This document shows positions 26,003 through 35,393 of a DNA stretch of 64,000 nt, in pieces (the stretch's first letter is position 1; every line of letters begins with the position of its first letter). The notes below the pieces were generated by a model, which did not search any database, was not told the DNA's origin, and saw nothing but the letters and a program-made list of their open reading frames with translations. Both the position numbers and the translations under genes were made by a program. The stretch is from Bacillota bacterium (GTDB lineage: Bacteria; Bacillota; UBA4882; UBA8346): positions 7,701 to 71,700 of the forward strand of contig JAEXDA010000074.1 in NCBI GenBank assembly GCA_023401925.1. Direction: 5' to 3'.

Positions 26003-28135
26003 ATGATGAACAAGAGAGCGATTCGGATCGGGATTGATGTGGGTGGGACTCACACCAAGGCCGTGGCCATTGATAATGATACCAATGAGATTGTTGGTAA
26101 AGGTTCGGTGATGACGACCCACCATCACAAGCAGGGGGTGGCTGCCGGTGTGGTGGAGGCCTTTCAGAAATGTCTTGCTGAAAACAACATCCGCCCCGAG
26201 GAGGTTATCTTTATCGCCCACAGCACCACACAGGCCACCAACGCCCTGTTGGAAGGGGATGTAGCCCGGGTCGGGGTAATCGGTATCAGTGGTGGGGGAC
26301 TGGAGGGTTTTCTTGCCAAAAGGCAGACGAGGATTGAAAGTATTGATTTGGGTACCGGCAAGTTTATTGAAATCGACCATACCCATTTGAAAATGAAAGA
26401 GATGTCGCCTGAGGTTGTCAAGGAGACCATCGGGAAAATGATTAAACTGGGCGATCGGGTCATTGTAGCCAGTAAGGCGTTTGGCGTTGACAATATGAGA
26501 GAAGAACGGATTGTAGCTGAGGAAGCGGAGTCTTTGGGTATTCCCTGTACGGTAGCATCCGATATCACAAAGTTATACGGCCTGACGACCCGCACCCGTA
26601 CCGCGGCTTTGAACGCTTCCATTCTGCCGAAGATGCTTGACACGGCCAATTCAACTGAACATAGTGTCCGTTCCACGGGTATCGATGTACCGTTGATGAT
26701 TATGCGCGGTGATGGCGGCGTTATGGAAATCAACGAGATGAAAAAACGTCCGATTTTAACAATGCTTTCCGGTCCTGCGGCCAGCGTTATCGGGGCTTTG
26801 ATGTATCTGCGGGCCTCCAATGGTATTTATTTTGAAGTCGGCGGTACCTCGACCAATATCGGGGTGATCAAGAATGGCCGTCCAGCGGTTGACTATTCCA
26901 TTATCGGTGGACATCGCACTTACGTTAATAGCTTGGATGTACGGGTTTTGGGGGTGGCCGGCGGCAGCATGGTGCGGGCTAGAAAAGGTGAAGTCATTGA
27001 TGTCGGGCCTCGTTCCGCCCATATTGCCGGACTGGGTTATGCCTGTTTTACTGAAACAGCCCTTTTTGATGGCGCTACATTATATTATATCAAGCCGCGC
27101 GAAAACGACCCCGCCGATTATGTGGCGATTCGGCTCAATAACGGCGAAAGCGTAACTATCACTAACACGTGTGCAGCAAACGTCCTGGGTATTCTAGGGG
27201 AAAATGATTACGCCCGCGGTAATTACGAATCAAGCTGCAAGGCCATGCAACTTTTAGCCAGTGAAGTGGGTATGTCGATTGAAGAAACTGCCAAAGCGAT
27301 TTTAACAAAATCCTGCCAGAAGATTGTCCCGGTGATTGAAGATTTGGTAACGAAATATAAAATTGAACGCGAACAGATTGTGCTGGTGGGCGCTGGGGGC
27401 GGTGCAGGCACTCTGTTGACCTTTACTGCCAATATGATGGATTTTAAATATCAGATCCCGGAAAATGCCGAGGTGATTTCTTCGATTGGAGTGGCTCTGG
27501 CGATGGTCCGGGAAATGGTGGAGCGGACGATTCCCAATCCTACGGCAACCGATATTGCCCAGCTGAAGAAAGAAGCCAGAGAGCTTGCCATGAACAGCGG
27601 CGCCGTGGGGGACAGCATCGAGGTGTATGTGGAGATTGATGAACAGGCTCAAAAGGTTACCGCGATTGCCATGGGTTCGACGGAGGTAAAGACCAGCGAT
27701 TTGATGAAAAATTGTAGCGCGGCAGAAGCTGTTAAAATTGCAGCCGATTCCATCGGGGTCGACCAAAACGCTGTTAAAATGGAGGCTTCCAACGAATTTA
27801 TCTTTGTGATAACGGCTGAAAAAAGCGGGAAAGCGGCCTTACGGGTTGTAGATAAAAAGGGTTTTATCAAGATTCAGCGCGCCAATGGCGCAGTGGAATC
27901 TACCTCCATGAAAAATGCCCCGGAAACCCTGAGGCGAATGTGGGATCACGCCAGCAATTTTTCAAGCGAAGTGCGGATCAATCCTGATGTCTATGTTATT
28001 GCCGGTTCTCATGTACTGGACTATTCCGGTATTCCGGAGCTGGTGCAGGTAACCGGTTTGATTGAAGCCGAGCTTTGTGATGTCGCCCCGGATGATACGT
28101 TAATATTAGTGCTGGCCCGGAATGAATTGGGATGA
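26003..28135 (+). CDS. Hydantoinase/oxoprolinase subunit A-like protein (HyuA family), without HyuB
   Basis: A 710-residue member of the HyuA/acetone carboxylase/oxoprolinase family, an actin-like ATPase. The phosphate-binding start IGIDVGGTHTKAVAID, TTQATNALLEGDVARVGVIG, MRGDGGVMEINEMKKRPI, SGPAASVIGA and FEVGGTSTNIGVIKNG are visible. Residues beyond about 520 form an extra C-terminal part ending in a Gly-poor alpha/beta region. Classical enzymes pair HyuA with HyuB for ATP-dependent opening of a cyclic amide. No hyuB occurs in this window, and the next gene encodes an unrelated HExxH protein, so the reaction may differ. The start has GGAGG upstream. Its stop overlaps the next start. Confidence 0.85.
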   Translation: MMNKRAIRIGIDVGGTHTKAVAIDNDTNEIVGKGSVMTTHHHKQGVAAGVVEAFQKCLAENNIRPEEVIFIAHSTTQATNALLEGDVARVGVIGISGGGLEGFLAKRQTRIESIDLGTGKFIEIDHTHLKMKEMSPEVVKETIGKMIKLGDRVIVASKAFGVDNMREERIVAEEAESLGIPCTVASDITKLYGLTTRTRTAALNASILPKMLDTANSTEHSVRSTGIDVPLMIMRGDGGVMEINEMKKRPILTMLSGPAASVIGALMYLRASNGIYFEVGGTSTNIGVIKNGRPAVDYSIIGGHRTYVNSLDVRVLGVAGGSMVRARKGEVIDVGPRSAHIAGLGYACFTETALFDGATLYYIKPRENDPADYVAIRLNNGESVTITNTCAANVLGILGENDYARGNYESSCKAMQLLASEVGMSIEETAKAILTKSCQKIVPVIEDLVTKYKIEREQIVLVGAGGGAGTLLTFTANMMDFKYQIPENAEVISSIGVALAMVREMVERTIPNPTATDIAQLKKEARELAMNSGAVGDSIEVYVEIDEQAQKVTAIAMGSTEVKTSDLMKNCSAAEAVKIAADSIGVDQNAVKMEASNEFIFVITAEKSGKAALRVVDKKGFIKIQRANGAVESTSMKNAPETLRRMWDHASNFSSEVRINPDVYVIAGSHVLDYSGIPELVQVTGLIEAELCDVAPDDTLILVLARNELG

Positions 28136-28812
28136 TCTCCATGAAATACGATCATGATGCCCTCCGGCGCTCGGTGAGAATGGCTCTTGATTGGGAAGAA
28201 AGTTTGTGGTACCGTAGCATCCTGCGAAAGGATTTCTGCGGCTGTGCACTCAGCAATGAGGAAGAGCATAGGGTAGTGAACGGCGCTGTGAGAGCTGCTA
28301 CCGATATAGCACAACAAATTAAGGCACGATACGGTTTGGTATCTCCCCAAGGGCCGCTGGAAGATTCGCTCTTAAAGAGTTTAGGTTTACGATTGGTACA
28401 CACTACCGAAGAATTGGCGGGTCCTTTTTTGTATATCGGACTTTATGAGCCGGACCGACGGACAATTACTATGAATGATAGTGCAATTTTATTGTTGCAA
28501 CAGTTTATTGGGGAAAACGGCTTGGCTGAGTTGACTCCGCCGGGAGATATCATTCGGGTTGCGTTGTTTCACGAGATTTTTCATGCCCTGGAAGATGTTA
28601 TTCCGGACATTTACACGCGCAGCCGGATGGTGGAACGCAGGATGATGGGGATATTTCATTACAAGCGCGGTCTTGACAGCGCATCCGAGATAGGGGCTGT
28701 GCATTTTTCAAAATGCATGACGGATGTCGCTTACTCTCCCTGCATTTACGAACGCTATTTATTGCTGGCCTTAGGCCGCTTATCAATTGATTTTTTAACG
28801 CCGAACGTGTAG
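28132..28812 (+). CDS. Uncharacterised HExxH protein (putative zinc metalloprotein)
   Basis: I do not recognise this family. The 226-residue soluble protein overlaps the HyuA gene by 4 bp (ATGA), so it is translationally coupled. Its clearest motif is ALFHEIFHALED (residues about 145-156), an HEIFH match to the zinc-binding HExxH of metallopeptidases and ferritin-like hydrolases. A later Glu (SASEIGAVHF) could be the third ligand. The N-terminal part is charged and helical with a Cys pair (DFCGCAL). No signal peptide is seen. It could be a metal-dependent partner replacing HyuB or a processing enzyme; neither is shown. ATG 28141 is a possible alternative start. Confidence 0.6.
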   Translation: MISMKYDHDALRRSVRMALDWEESLWYRSILRKDFCGCALSNEEEHRVVNGAVRAATDIAQQIKARYGLVSPQGPLEDSLLKSLGLRLVHTTEELAGPFLYIGLYEPDRRTITMNDSAILLLQQFIGENGLAELTPPGDIIRVALFHEIFHALEDVIPDIYTRSRMVERRMMGIFHYKRGLDSASEIGAVHFSKCMTDVAYSPCIYERYLLLALGRLSIDFLTPNV

Positions 28813-28961
28813 AATAAAAAAGAGTATAACCCTTTCGTCTGAAACATTATCGATGCCATCTGCGGTTATGCCTCGATACAGCCTAAAATTGCTCATGAAA
28901 AGGGCATATGCTGTATTAGTTTATGGCAATGTTGCCGTCAACTTGAAAAGGAGAGCTATTA

Positions 28962-29726
28962 TTGCAGTATGACGATGAATTAACGCCCTTGAAAGAGCAA
29001 GCTTTGAATGACGGCGAGGTATATCCGGTGCTGCGCCGGGCTATTGTGGAGTTATATTTACAGCCGGGCGCTATCTTGAGTATCAAGGATATTTGTGAGC
29101 ATTTTGAAATCGGACGTTCGCCTGTGCGCGATGCCTTGATTCGCCTGGAGCAGGAGGGACTGGTAACTTTATTGCCGCAACGGGGTACAATGATTTCGCA
29201 AATCGATCCTCTGCGGATTGAGCAAGAACGTTTTTTGCGCCTTTCGGTTGAAGAAGAAGTGATGAAGCTGTTTATGGCTTGCCATACCCCCTCCGATATT
29301 ACATTGCTGAACGAGGCATTACGCAGACAGCAGGAACTTATCGGTCCCCATGTTGATATCCGGGAATTTCTGGTCCGTGATGATCAATTTCACGAGGTGT
29401 TTTATACTGTGGTTGATAAACTCTTTTGTTGGCGGGCTATACAAAATGTCTGGGGGCATTATCGCCGGATGCGTTTATTAACTTGCGGCGATGGTATGAA
29501 TTTGCAGGAGATTTTCAACCAACACAACGCGCTGGTTGCAGCGTTGCAAGCCCGCGATACCGATCAGATGTGTAGCATTTTTCATTTTCATTTGCGAAAG
29601 CTGGATCGGGAAGAGCTGATTTCACTAAAAAAATATCCCTATCTTTTTAAAGGGAGTAAAGACCACGAGTCCGTCAGTCCCTTCTGGAAAATGGATTACC
29701 TGCAGACCTTAAAAACAAAAGGTTAA
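28962..29726 (+). CDS. GntR-family (FadR/FCD subfamily) transcriptional regulator
   Basis: The 254-residue regulator has an N-terminal winged helix (AILSIKDICEHFEIGRSPVR, DALIRLEQEGLVTLLPQRGT) and a C-terminal all-helical FCD ligand domain (residues about 90-230) with metal-type His/Asp residues (DDQFHEVFY, HNALVAALQARDTDQ, HFHLRKLDRE). FCD members often sense small carboxylates. It uses TTG 28962 with AAAGGAG 8 nt upstream. It lies 150 bp after the HExxH gene and ends at a strong terminator, so it is probably the last gene and the local regulator of the transporter-HyuA operon, perhaps through the tandem palindromes at 24414-24440. Confidence 0.9.
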   Translation: MQYDDELTPLKEQALNDGEVYPVLRRAIVELYLQPGAILSIKDICEHFEIGRSPVRDALIRLEQEGLVTLLPQRGTMISQIDPLRIEQERFLRLSVEEEVMKLFMACHTPSDITLLNEALRRQQELIGPHVDIREFLVRDDQFHEVFYTVVDKLFCWRAIQNVWGHYRRMRLLTCGDGMNLQEIFNQHNALVAALQARDTDQMCSIFHFHLRKLDREELISLKKYPYLFKGSKDHESVSPFWKMDYLQTLKTKG

Positions 29727-29755
29727 CAATATTATTTTAAAGTCAGTTTATTATG

Positions 29756-29795
29756 AACAAGACCTTTTCAAAAAGATGAAAAGGTCTTGTTTTTT
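29756..29795 (+). terminator. Strong intrinsic terminator after the GntR gene
   Basis: AACAAGACCTTTTC (29756-29769) pairs with GAAAAGGTCTTGTT (29778-29791) around a short loop and is followed by a T-run. It ends the HyuA operon, and because its left arm is also A-rich it could act in both directions against the convergent chitinase gene. Confidence 0.92.
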
Positions 29796-29880
29796 AAAAC
29801 CGTATAACTAACCTAAGCTGAAGTTTTCATACCATTTTGCTTTAAAACTGATGTTTCAAGTGATGCCGAATAATATTTGT

Positions 29881-32800
29881 TTATTGAAGCTGCCAAAGCG
29901 CGGGCACACCGGAAGGTTCCCAACCAACCAGGGAAGTGTGGGCTTGAAGGCATTTGTAAGTCAGTCCCTGATAGGATACGAGATCACCGACTTTATAAGC
30001 AGTATTGGCCTGCCATGCACCGACTGTGCCACCATCGCTTAAGGATACTGTTACTGATAAGTTAGAACTGGAAGTGGTGCCGTAAGCGTTGCTTAATGAT
30101 GCGTAATAAACGTATGTCCCAGCGGTTTTACCGCTCACCGTATAGGTAATGGTTTGAGCCGATGAAGCGTTGGCAGTGAGGCCTTGAGTTTTGACGGCCG
30201 CGCTATTCTCATAAAGCGTCATCGAAGTTGCCGTATTATTGGCCGGTATGGAGACAGTCACAGTATAACTTCCGGTGTTGGTGGCGCTATTTACGCTTAA
30301 GGAGGCGGCGCCGGGAACAGTTCCAGTATTTCCGCCGCTGTTTGAATTGGTAACATTGACGGTCACAGTGCCACTGCTGCTTGTTCCGTACTTGTTAATC
30401 AGATCGATCCGATATTTATATGACCCATTGGGTTTGCCAGTTATATTATAAGATGCGGTTTGGGAGTTGGGAGAATTACCTTGAAGGGCCGCTGAATAAA
30501 TTAGCTGGTCATTCTGATAAATCTTCCAAGAAGTCCCGTTGTTTCCCCACCACATATTGAAAGTAATTACATAATTCCCATCTCCGTCCCAGTTATCGGC
30601 GGTGAGGGAAGGCGTTCCCGGAACTCCCGAGGGGGTGCCCGAGTCGGTTCCATCGGAAGAATCGGATCCGTCCTTGACGGTAACAGTCATGCTGGAAGTG
30701 GGAGTTGTACCGTAAGCATTGGTCAATGAGACGTAATAGCTATAAGTCCCGTTGGTTTTGCCGCTTACCGCATAGGCGATGACTTGATCTGTCGCCGAAC
30801 TTGCAGTTATGGATTGGGTTTTAACAGCAGTATTGTTTTCATAAAGCGTCATCGAAGTCGCGGTATTTCCGGCAGGTACGGTAACAGTTACAGTATAAGT
30901 GCCGGAATTGGTGGTATTGTCAACCTGAAGGGAAGCAAGTCCGGGAGCAGAACCGCCCGGATTGGAATCACCTTTTAAATCCGACCACAGTTTGGATAAC
31001 AATTTTTCCTGATAATCCTGATTATACTGCCAGAACATAACGCCGCCCAGACTGTTGGATTTGATGTAAGAGGTTTTGTACCCGAGGGTTTCAACATCAT
31101 CATAGGTGATAAACTCACCATTTTTCAGCAGGTAGCAGGCTTTAGCCTGGTCATCCCAATAACGGACCCAGCCGTTCAGATTAATGTAATTTGCGGTTAA
31201 TTCAGCGAAAGTCGGCCAATTACCTCCATAGCGTCCGTAGAAAGGAACACCCATGTTGATTTTGGCGGCAGGAACACCGGCTGCAATATAATTTTTGATG
31301 GCGGTATCACAACTTATACCCGAATTATAACTGCTGGATGAGTACAAATTGGCATTATGGGCATAAGCGCCGAAGTCGTATGTCATGATGTTAATGTAAT
31401 CGCAAATCAAGGCAACCGAACGGAGTTCGGTGTTACTGATAAATTCCGATCCGGCACCGCCGGCAATGGAGAGAATTTTTCCGGTACCGATCTTATTGCG
31501 GACTGCCTGCAATAATAAAGTAAAATTCACTTTATCCTCAGGACGGCAGCTAATCTCACCCCATCCGCCGTTAACCGGATATTCCCAGTCAATGTCGATT
31601 CCATCCAGGTTATAGTTGGTAATCCATTGCTGACAGCTTGCAGCAAATGTTGCCCGTGAGCTATCCGTTAATGCGGCGTCGGAAAATCCGTCCGCGCCCC
31701 AGCCTCCGATAGAAAGAATAATCTTTAAATTGGAATTGGCCGATTTAAGCGCTGTAAGCATTGATAAATCAGAGGGTGTGGTTACGAATATCTGGCCGTT
31801 TACGATTGAAGCAAACGCGTAATTGACGTGGGTTAAATTTTGGGCAGCAATATTACTTGGCGTGCCGTATACGTAACCGATGACCTTATATGACGTAGTG
31901 GAAGAAGTCGAGATTGTGTAAGTTGCGCTGGCCTCCACCGAGTCATTCATTCCCGCGGCAAATGCTTTTGCCTTGATCGTAGTGGTTGTGGAAACCGTAA
32001 TCGGTCCCGAATAAACACTTGAACTGGAAGTGGGTGAAGTTCCATCTTTAGTATAGCGGATTACCGCGCCTGTGGTGGCGCAGGAAATCGTGATCGATTG
32101 AGCGTTGGTATAGGTTCCACTGCTTAAGTTAAAGCTCGGAGTGGCTACGGTTACTGTTCCGCCACCCGTTATCAATTTATTATAAGCTAAATTGGTAAGG
32201 GTAAAGCTGGCATCATCACCGGAGATCTCCCAGACGATTAAACCGCCGAAACTATTGCTGTTGATATAATCGCATTTGGTGCTCAATGATGTCTCATCCT
32301 CATAACTGAGGGTGACACCAGTGGAAGCATTGTAAAGCCAAGGAGTCATTGCATATTGATCCCGGTATTTCACATAACCGCTTGCATTTTCCATGGTTTT
32401 TAATTCGAAATAAGGATATTGGCCTCCGGGTGAAGCTGCATTATCCCAACTGCCGACGGGGGCGCCGGAAGCATTTGCAAACATACCGTTGGTTCCACCG
32501 GTTACGTTTTTCCAGCCGCGGGAATAAAAGGGAGTCCCCACATTCAGTTTATCAGCGGAAATGTGATAATTATCCCGCAGGTTCCGCATTGCATAATCAA
32601 CATTATATTTGTTTTTAATATCCACGGGAGAAGTCGCCGAAGGGTCATTGGGGTTAACATAAAGAGGTGTTGCATGATTGGTGGCGGTTTCCCAAGCCCC
32701 ATGGAAATCATAGGTCATAACATTGAGCCAATTGATGTATTGCGCATAAATATCCGGTTCCTGCAACTTCAATTTGTCATAACCCGCTGGAGCCGCAACG

Positions 32801-33474
32801 GTAATTAATTTGGAAGATAACCCGTTATTATTGAGACCACTACGAAGCTCCTTAAGGAGGGCGGTATAATTTCCCTTGTCTTCGGGACCGCCGGGGCATC
32901 CCTTATCATACTGATCGTTGGGATCGGCCGCCCGGTTGACACCCGGATATTCCCAGTCAAGATCGACACCGTCAAGAAACGGATATTGTTTTAAAAAGTT
33001 CACCACGCTTTGAATGAAAATTGCCCGGTTGGTAGCGGTCAAGGCCATGGCGTGGAAGTTTTGACCACGGGTCCACCCTCCAACTGAAATCAGGACTTTC
33101 ACATTAGGATATTGATTTTTGTAGTATTTGTATTCTCCAAAATGTCCCCGGAGATTTCCGGTGTCCCAACCTTCGGAATGGTCGAACCATTTGTCATAAT
33201 CTGCAAATGTATCGGTTGATGCCAGTTTGTAACCGGAGTCGACTTCAAAAAAGGCATGATTGATAACTGTCACTTTGCTCCAGGGAATCATTCCAACCGT
33301 CATATTTTTATGGGCTGCGTTATAAGTTCCCCAATTTGGGAAATAGACAATTAATCGCTTGGATGGGGTTGTTTCCGCGTTGGCGATATTCATGATGAAC
33401 AAACTTAAAAAGGCCATCGTAAGCGATAGGAGTTTCCAACTGCGTTTCAATTTGTTTCGTAAAGATGAAATCAT
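29881..33474 (-). CDS. Secreted chitinase with two GH18 domains and a C-terminal CBM5/12
   Basis: A 1197-residue secreted enzyme. After a signal peptide (KLLSLTMAFLSLFIMNIANA) comes a first GH18 domain (residues about 40-430; catalytic FLDGVDLDWEYP), a chitobiase-type beta-sandwich (VATPSFNLSSGTYTNAQSIT), a second shorter GH18 domain (about 530-830; LDGIDIDWEYP), three Ig/FN3-like repeats separated by Ser/Gly/Asp linkers, and a CBM5/12 chitin-binding domain with the Trp/Tyr pattern WQANTAYKVGDLVSYQG. Both GH18 domains keep the DxxDxDxE acid Glu. Such proteins hydrolyse chitin to chitobiose, and two different catalytic domains suggest endo/exo division. GGAGG lies 10 nt ahead of ATG 33474. It is the distal gene of a four-gene minus-strand glycanase cluster. 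Confidence 0.93.
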   Translation of the reverse strand: MISSLRNKLKRSWKLLSLTMAFLSLFIMNIANAETTPSKRLIVYFPNWGTYNAAHKNMTVGMIPWSKVTVINHAFFEVDSGYKLASTDTFADYDKWFDHSEGWDTGNLRGHFGEYKYYKNQYPNVKVLISVGGWTRGQNFHAMALTATNRAIFIQSVVNFLKQYPFLDGVDLDWEYPGVNRAADPNDQYDKGCPGGPEDKGNYTALLKELRSGLNNNGLSSKLITVAAPAGYDKLKLQEPDIYAQYINWLNVMTYDFHGAWETATNHATPLYVNPNDPSATSPVDIKNKYNVDYAMRNLRDNYHISADKLNVGTPFYSRGWKNVTGGTNGMFANASGAPVGSWDNAASPGGQYPYFELKTMENASGYVKYRDQYAMTPWLYNASTGVTLSYEDETSLSTKCDYINSNSFGGLIVWEISGDDASFTLTNLAYNKLITGGGTVTVATPSFNLSSGTYTNAQSITISCATTGAVIRYTKDGTSPTSSSSVYSGPITVSTTTTIKAKAFAAGMNDSVEASATYTISTSSTTSYKVIGYVYGTPSNIAAQNLTHVNYAFASIVNGQIFVTTPSDLSMLTALKSANSNLKIILSIGGWGADGFSDAALTDSSRATFAASCQQWITNYNLDGIDIDWEYPVNGGWGEISCRPEDKVNFTLLLQAVRNKIGTGKILSIAGGAGSEFISNTELRSVALICDYINIMTYDFGAYAHNANLYSSSSYNSGISCDTAIKNYIAAGVPAAKINMGVPFYGRYGGNWPTFAELTANYINLNGWVRYWDDQAKACYLLKNGEFITYDDVETLGYKTSYIKSNSLGGVMFWQYNQDYQEKLLSKLWSDLKGDSNPGGSAPGLASLQVDNTTNSGTYTVTVTVPAGNTATSMTLYENNTAVKTQSITASSATDQVIAYAVSGKTNGTYSYYVSLTNAYGTTPTSSMTVTVKDGSDSSDGTDSGTPSGVPGTPSLTADNWDGDGNYVITFNMWWGNNGTSWKIYQNDQLIYSAALQGNSPNSQTASYNITGKPNGSYKYRIDLINKYGTSSSGTVTVNVTNSNSGGNTGTVPGAASLSVNSATNTGSYTVTVSIPANNTATSMTLYENSAAVKTQGLTANASSAQTITYTVSGKTAGTYVYYASLSNAYGTTSSSNLSVTVSLSDGGTVGAWQANTAYKVGDLVSYQGLTYKCLQAHTSLVGWEPSGVPALWQLQ

Positions 33475-33572
33475 AAAAGATCAACCTCCTTTTTCTGTTA
33501 ACAAACGCGCGCGTATTCGAGTTTATATTTTAAGTAGGTATCCTTAGGTTAACAAATTCTCTTTTTTCTTTT

Positions 33573-35201
33573 TTACCAACCCACCCGGATAATTACGCCT
33601 TTGGGATCCGGTACTGATAGATAAGCAGCTTGATTGTTCACATCATCATAACAGAAGCCGTATGCCAAACCGTTAATACTGTGGGTATGCCAAAACTTGG
33701 AATAATAGTTGGCTGGGGCTGCGTTATAATAATCTGTGACATTATTCCAGTTAGACTGGTAATAAACATGCCGGTTGAGCGCGGCGCAGTTATCAGCGGA
33801 AATATTTTCACCCAGCAGGATTTGCCGCGTCGACCAAGTGCTGCAATAGCCGGCGAAATAGTTAGCATAAGCTCCTCCCGGCATAAAGGGTCCGTGTTTG
33901 GGAGCGACAATCCGGTAAGGCGCCTGCAGCGTGCCTAAGGTTTGAAATTCAGTGGGCACTTCATTGGGGTACTTGGAAAACAAACCGGAGCGGGTTTCCG
34001 ATTCCAGTTCACCTACGGTCTGGTCGTAATTGCCCGCCTTATTGATTAACCGGTGTTGAATCGGGAACCCAAACATATCCACTCTGGTTACGTTGCCATG
34101 ATAACCGAGGTTATCAACTGTGAATTCCATAAAATCAAAATAAACATTCAAATTGGGGTCCGAAGGGTTGTTCAAATCCGGGCCGGCAAATCCGTTATCA
34201 GAGGTTTTGATGTAACAGGGGCTCCCTACACTAAGATACATCCGGCCGGAATCTATCTTGGGCAAGCTAAACCATTGTTGCTGGCTGATGGTATGGTAAA
34301 TGTTGGCGTAATTGATATTGTTTCTGGTCAAATGACCGGAAGCATCGTTTAAGGCATTGGAAATCGGGATAAGATTGCCATTGAGGTCCAGGTAGCACCA
34401 GGCTTTGGTGGCCGGATTGATGCCGAGCACCGCCCAATAAATCTGACTATCTGAATAAGCGCCGTTTGTTCCATTCATGACTCGGCAGGTCATGACGCCG
34501 CTTCCTGAGGGAGAGGGTATGGTCGAAGCGGCTACCGAATAGATTGAATTACTTGCGGTAGTGCTAATCACGACGGAAGACATTTTATCATTACAATCCG
34601 CACCCACATAAGAAGTATCCGCCTTGAAGGTCCACTTGGTTCCGGTAAAATCATAATTTTGATAAACATCGACCACATATCCGCTGGGGACTTTCAAGGA
34701 AGACATCCAGTCATTGGGGATGCCAGCGGCATTTAATTGGCTTAAAGTATAACTCCCGGGGCCAAGTGTGACAGCGGTCCCACCATAGTTGGCATCCTGA
34801 TAAAAAGTTACTCCCGAAGAACTGCCTGATCCGGACGAACTCCCTGATCCGACTGTATACGTGGCGGAAGCAGAATCATATTGGAGTCCGTCTTTATTGT
34901 ACGTAAAGTTGTAAGTAATCGAGTTGCCCGAACTTAAGCCGCTGGCCGAGTATTCCCATTGCGAAGTATTGCTGTTGTAGGTCATATATACATTTTGTTG
35001 GGAAGCCCCGGAAACCGTGTGATGCAGAATGACATAGCCCGCAGTAAAGCTGCTTGGTTTGAACCAGATCTGTACTGAAGTTGAACTGGATGCCGTCACC
35101 CCCGATGTATGATCGGAAGCGCCCCAAACAGATGAATTTCCGAACATGCTGATGATCGATACCAGGAACAGTATCAACCATAAACTTTTCCTTATGTTCA
35201 T
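33573..35201 (-). CDS. Secreted GH64 beta-1,3-glucanase with CBM56 and crystallin modules
   Basis: The 542-residue enzyme has a signal peptide, an N-terminal CBM56-like beta-1,3-glucan-binding domain (SDHTSGVTASSSTSVQIWFK...), a Ser/Gly linker, a beta/gamma-crystallin domain (about 34560-34815; GVTFYQDANYGGTAVTLGPG, IPNDWMSSLKVPSG) and a C-terminal GH64 catalytic domain (YFDFMEFTVDNLGYHGNVTR, VDMFGFPIQHRL). GH64 members cut beta-1,3-glucan to laminaripentaose with a thaumatin-like fold. The first two modules are near duplicates of those in the GH16 enzyme at 37153. The ATG follows AAGGAGG. Together with the chitinases it fits digestion of fungal or algal wall glucan. Confidence 0.9.
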   Translation of the reverse strand: MNIRKSLWLILFLVSIISMFGNSSVWGASDHTSGVTASSSTSVQIWFKPSSFTAGYVILHHTVSGASQQNVYMTYNSNTSQWEYSASGLSSGNSITYNFTYNKDGLQYDSASATYTVGSGSSSGSGSSSGVTFYQDANYGGTAVTLGPGSYTLSQLNAAGIPNDWMSSLKVPSGYVVDVYQNYDFTGTKWTFKADTSYVGADCNDKMSSVVISTTASNSIYSVAASTIPSPSGSGVMTCRVMNGTNGAYSDSQIYWAVLGINPATKAWCYLDLNGNLIPISNALNDASGHLTRNNINYANIYHTISQQQWFSLPKIDSGRMYLSVGSPCYIKTSDNGFAGPDLNNPSDPNLNVYFDFMEFTVDNLGYHGNVTRVDMFGFPIQHRLINKAGNYDQTVGELESETRSGLFSKYPNEVPTEFQTLGTLQAPYRIVAPKHGPFMPGGAYANYFAGYCSTWSTRQILLGENISADNCAALNRHVYYQSNWNNVTDYYNAAPANYYSKFWHTHSINGLAYGFCYDDVNNQAAYLSVPDPKGVIIRVGW

Positions 35202-35310
35202 GGTTTCTTTCCTCCTTGTTGAAAGTGTTCAACCAATTTGCAATCGTGATTACCCCTAACTTTTTTCTGTTGGCCGAAAATCACCCCCCTTCAAAGACTG
35301 AGTTGATTGC

Positions 35311-35343
35311 GGAAGCCGCCGGTAATTTTTTACCGGGGCTTCC
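35311..35343 (-). terminator. Strong hairpin between glucanase and chitinase genes
   Basis: GGAAGCC and CCGGTAA in the left arm pair with TTACCGG and GGCTTCC in the right arm. The structure lies about 50 bp after the GH18 gene at 35394 on the minus strand. It lacks a U-run on that strand, so it may be a terminator or a processing/stability element between two secreted-enzyme genes. Confidence 0.6.
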
Positions 35344-35393
35344 TGGTCTTGATTTACTTTAAAACAGTAGGATTACTATTGTCGTTTTGATCA

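Noticed and set aside
26164..26820. 218-codon minus-strand frame inside the HyuA-like gene
   Set aside because: Shadow of a well-conserved gene on the other strand; low complexity and no ribosome site.
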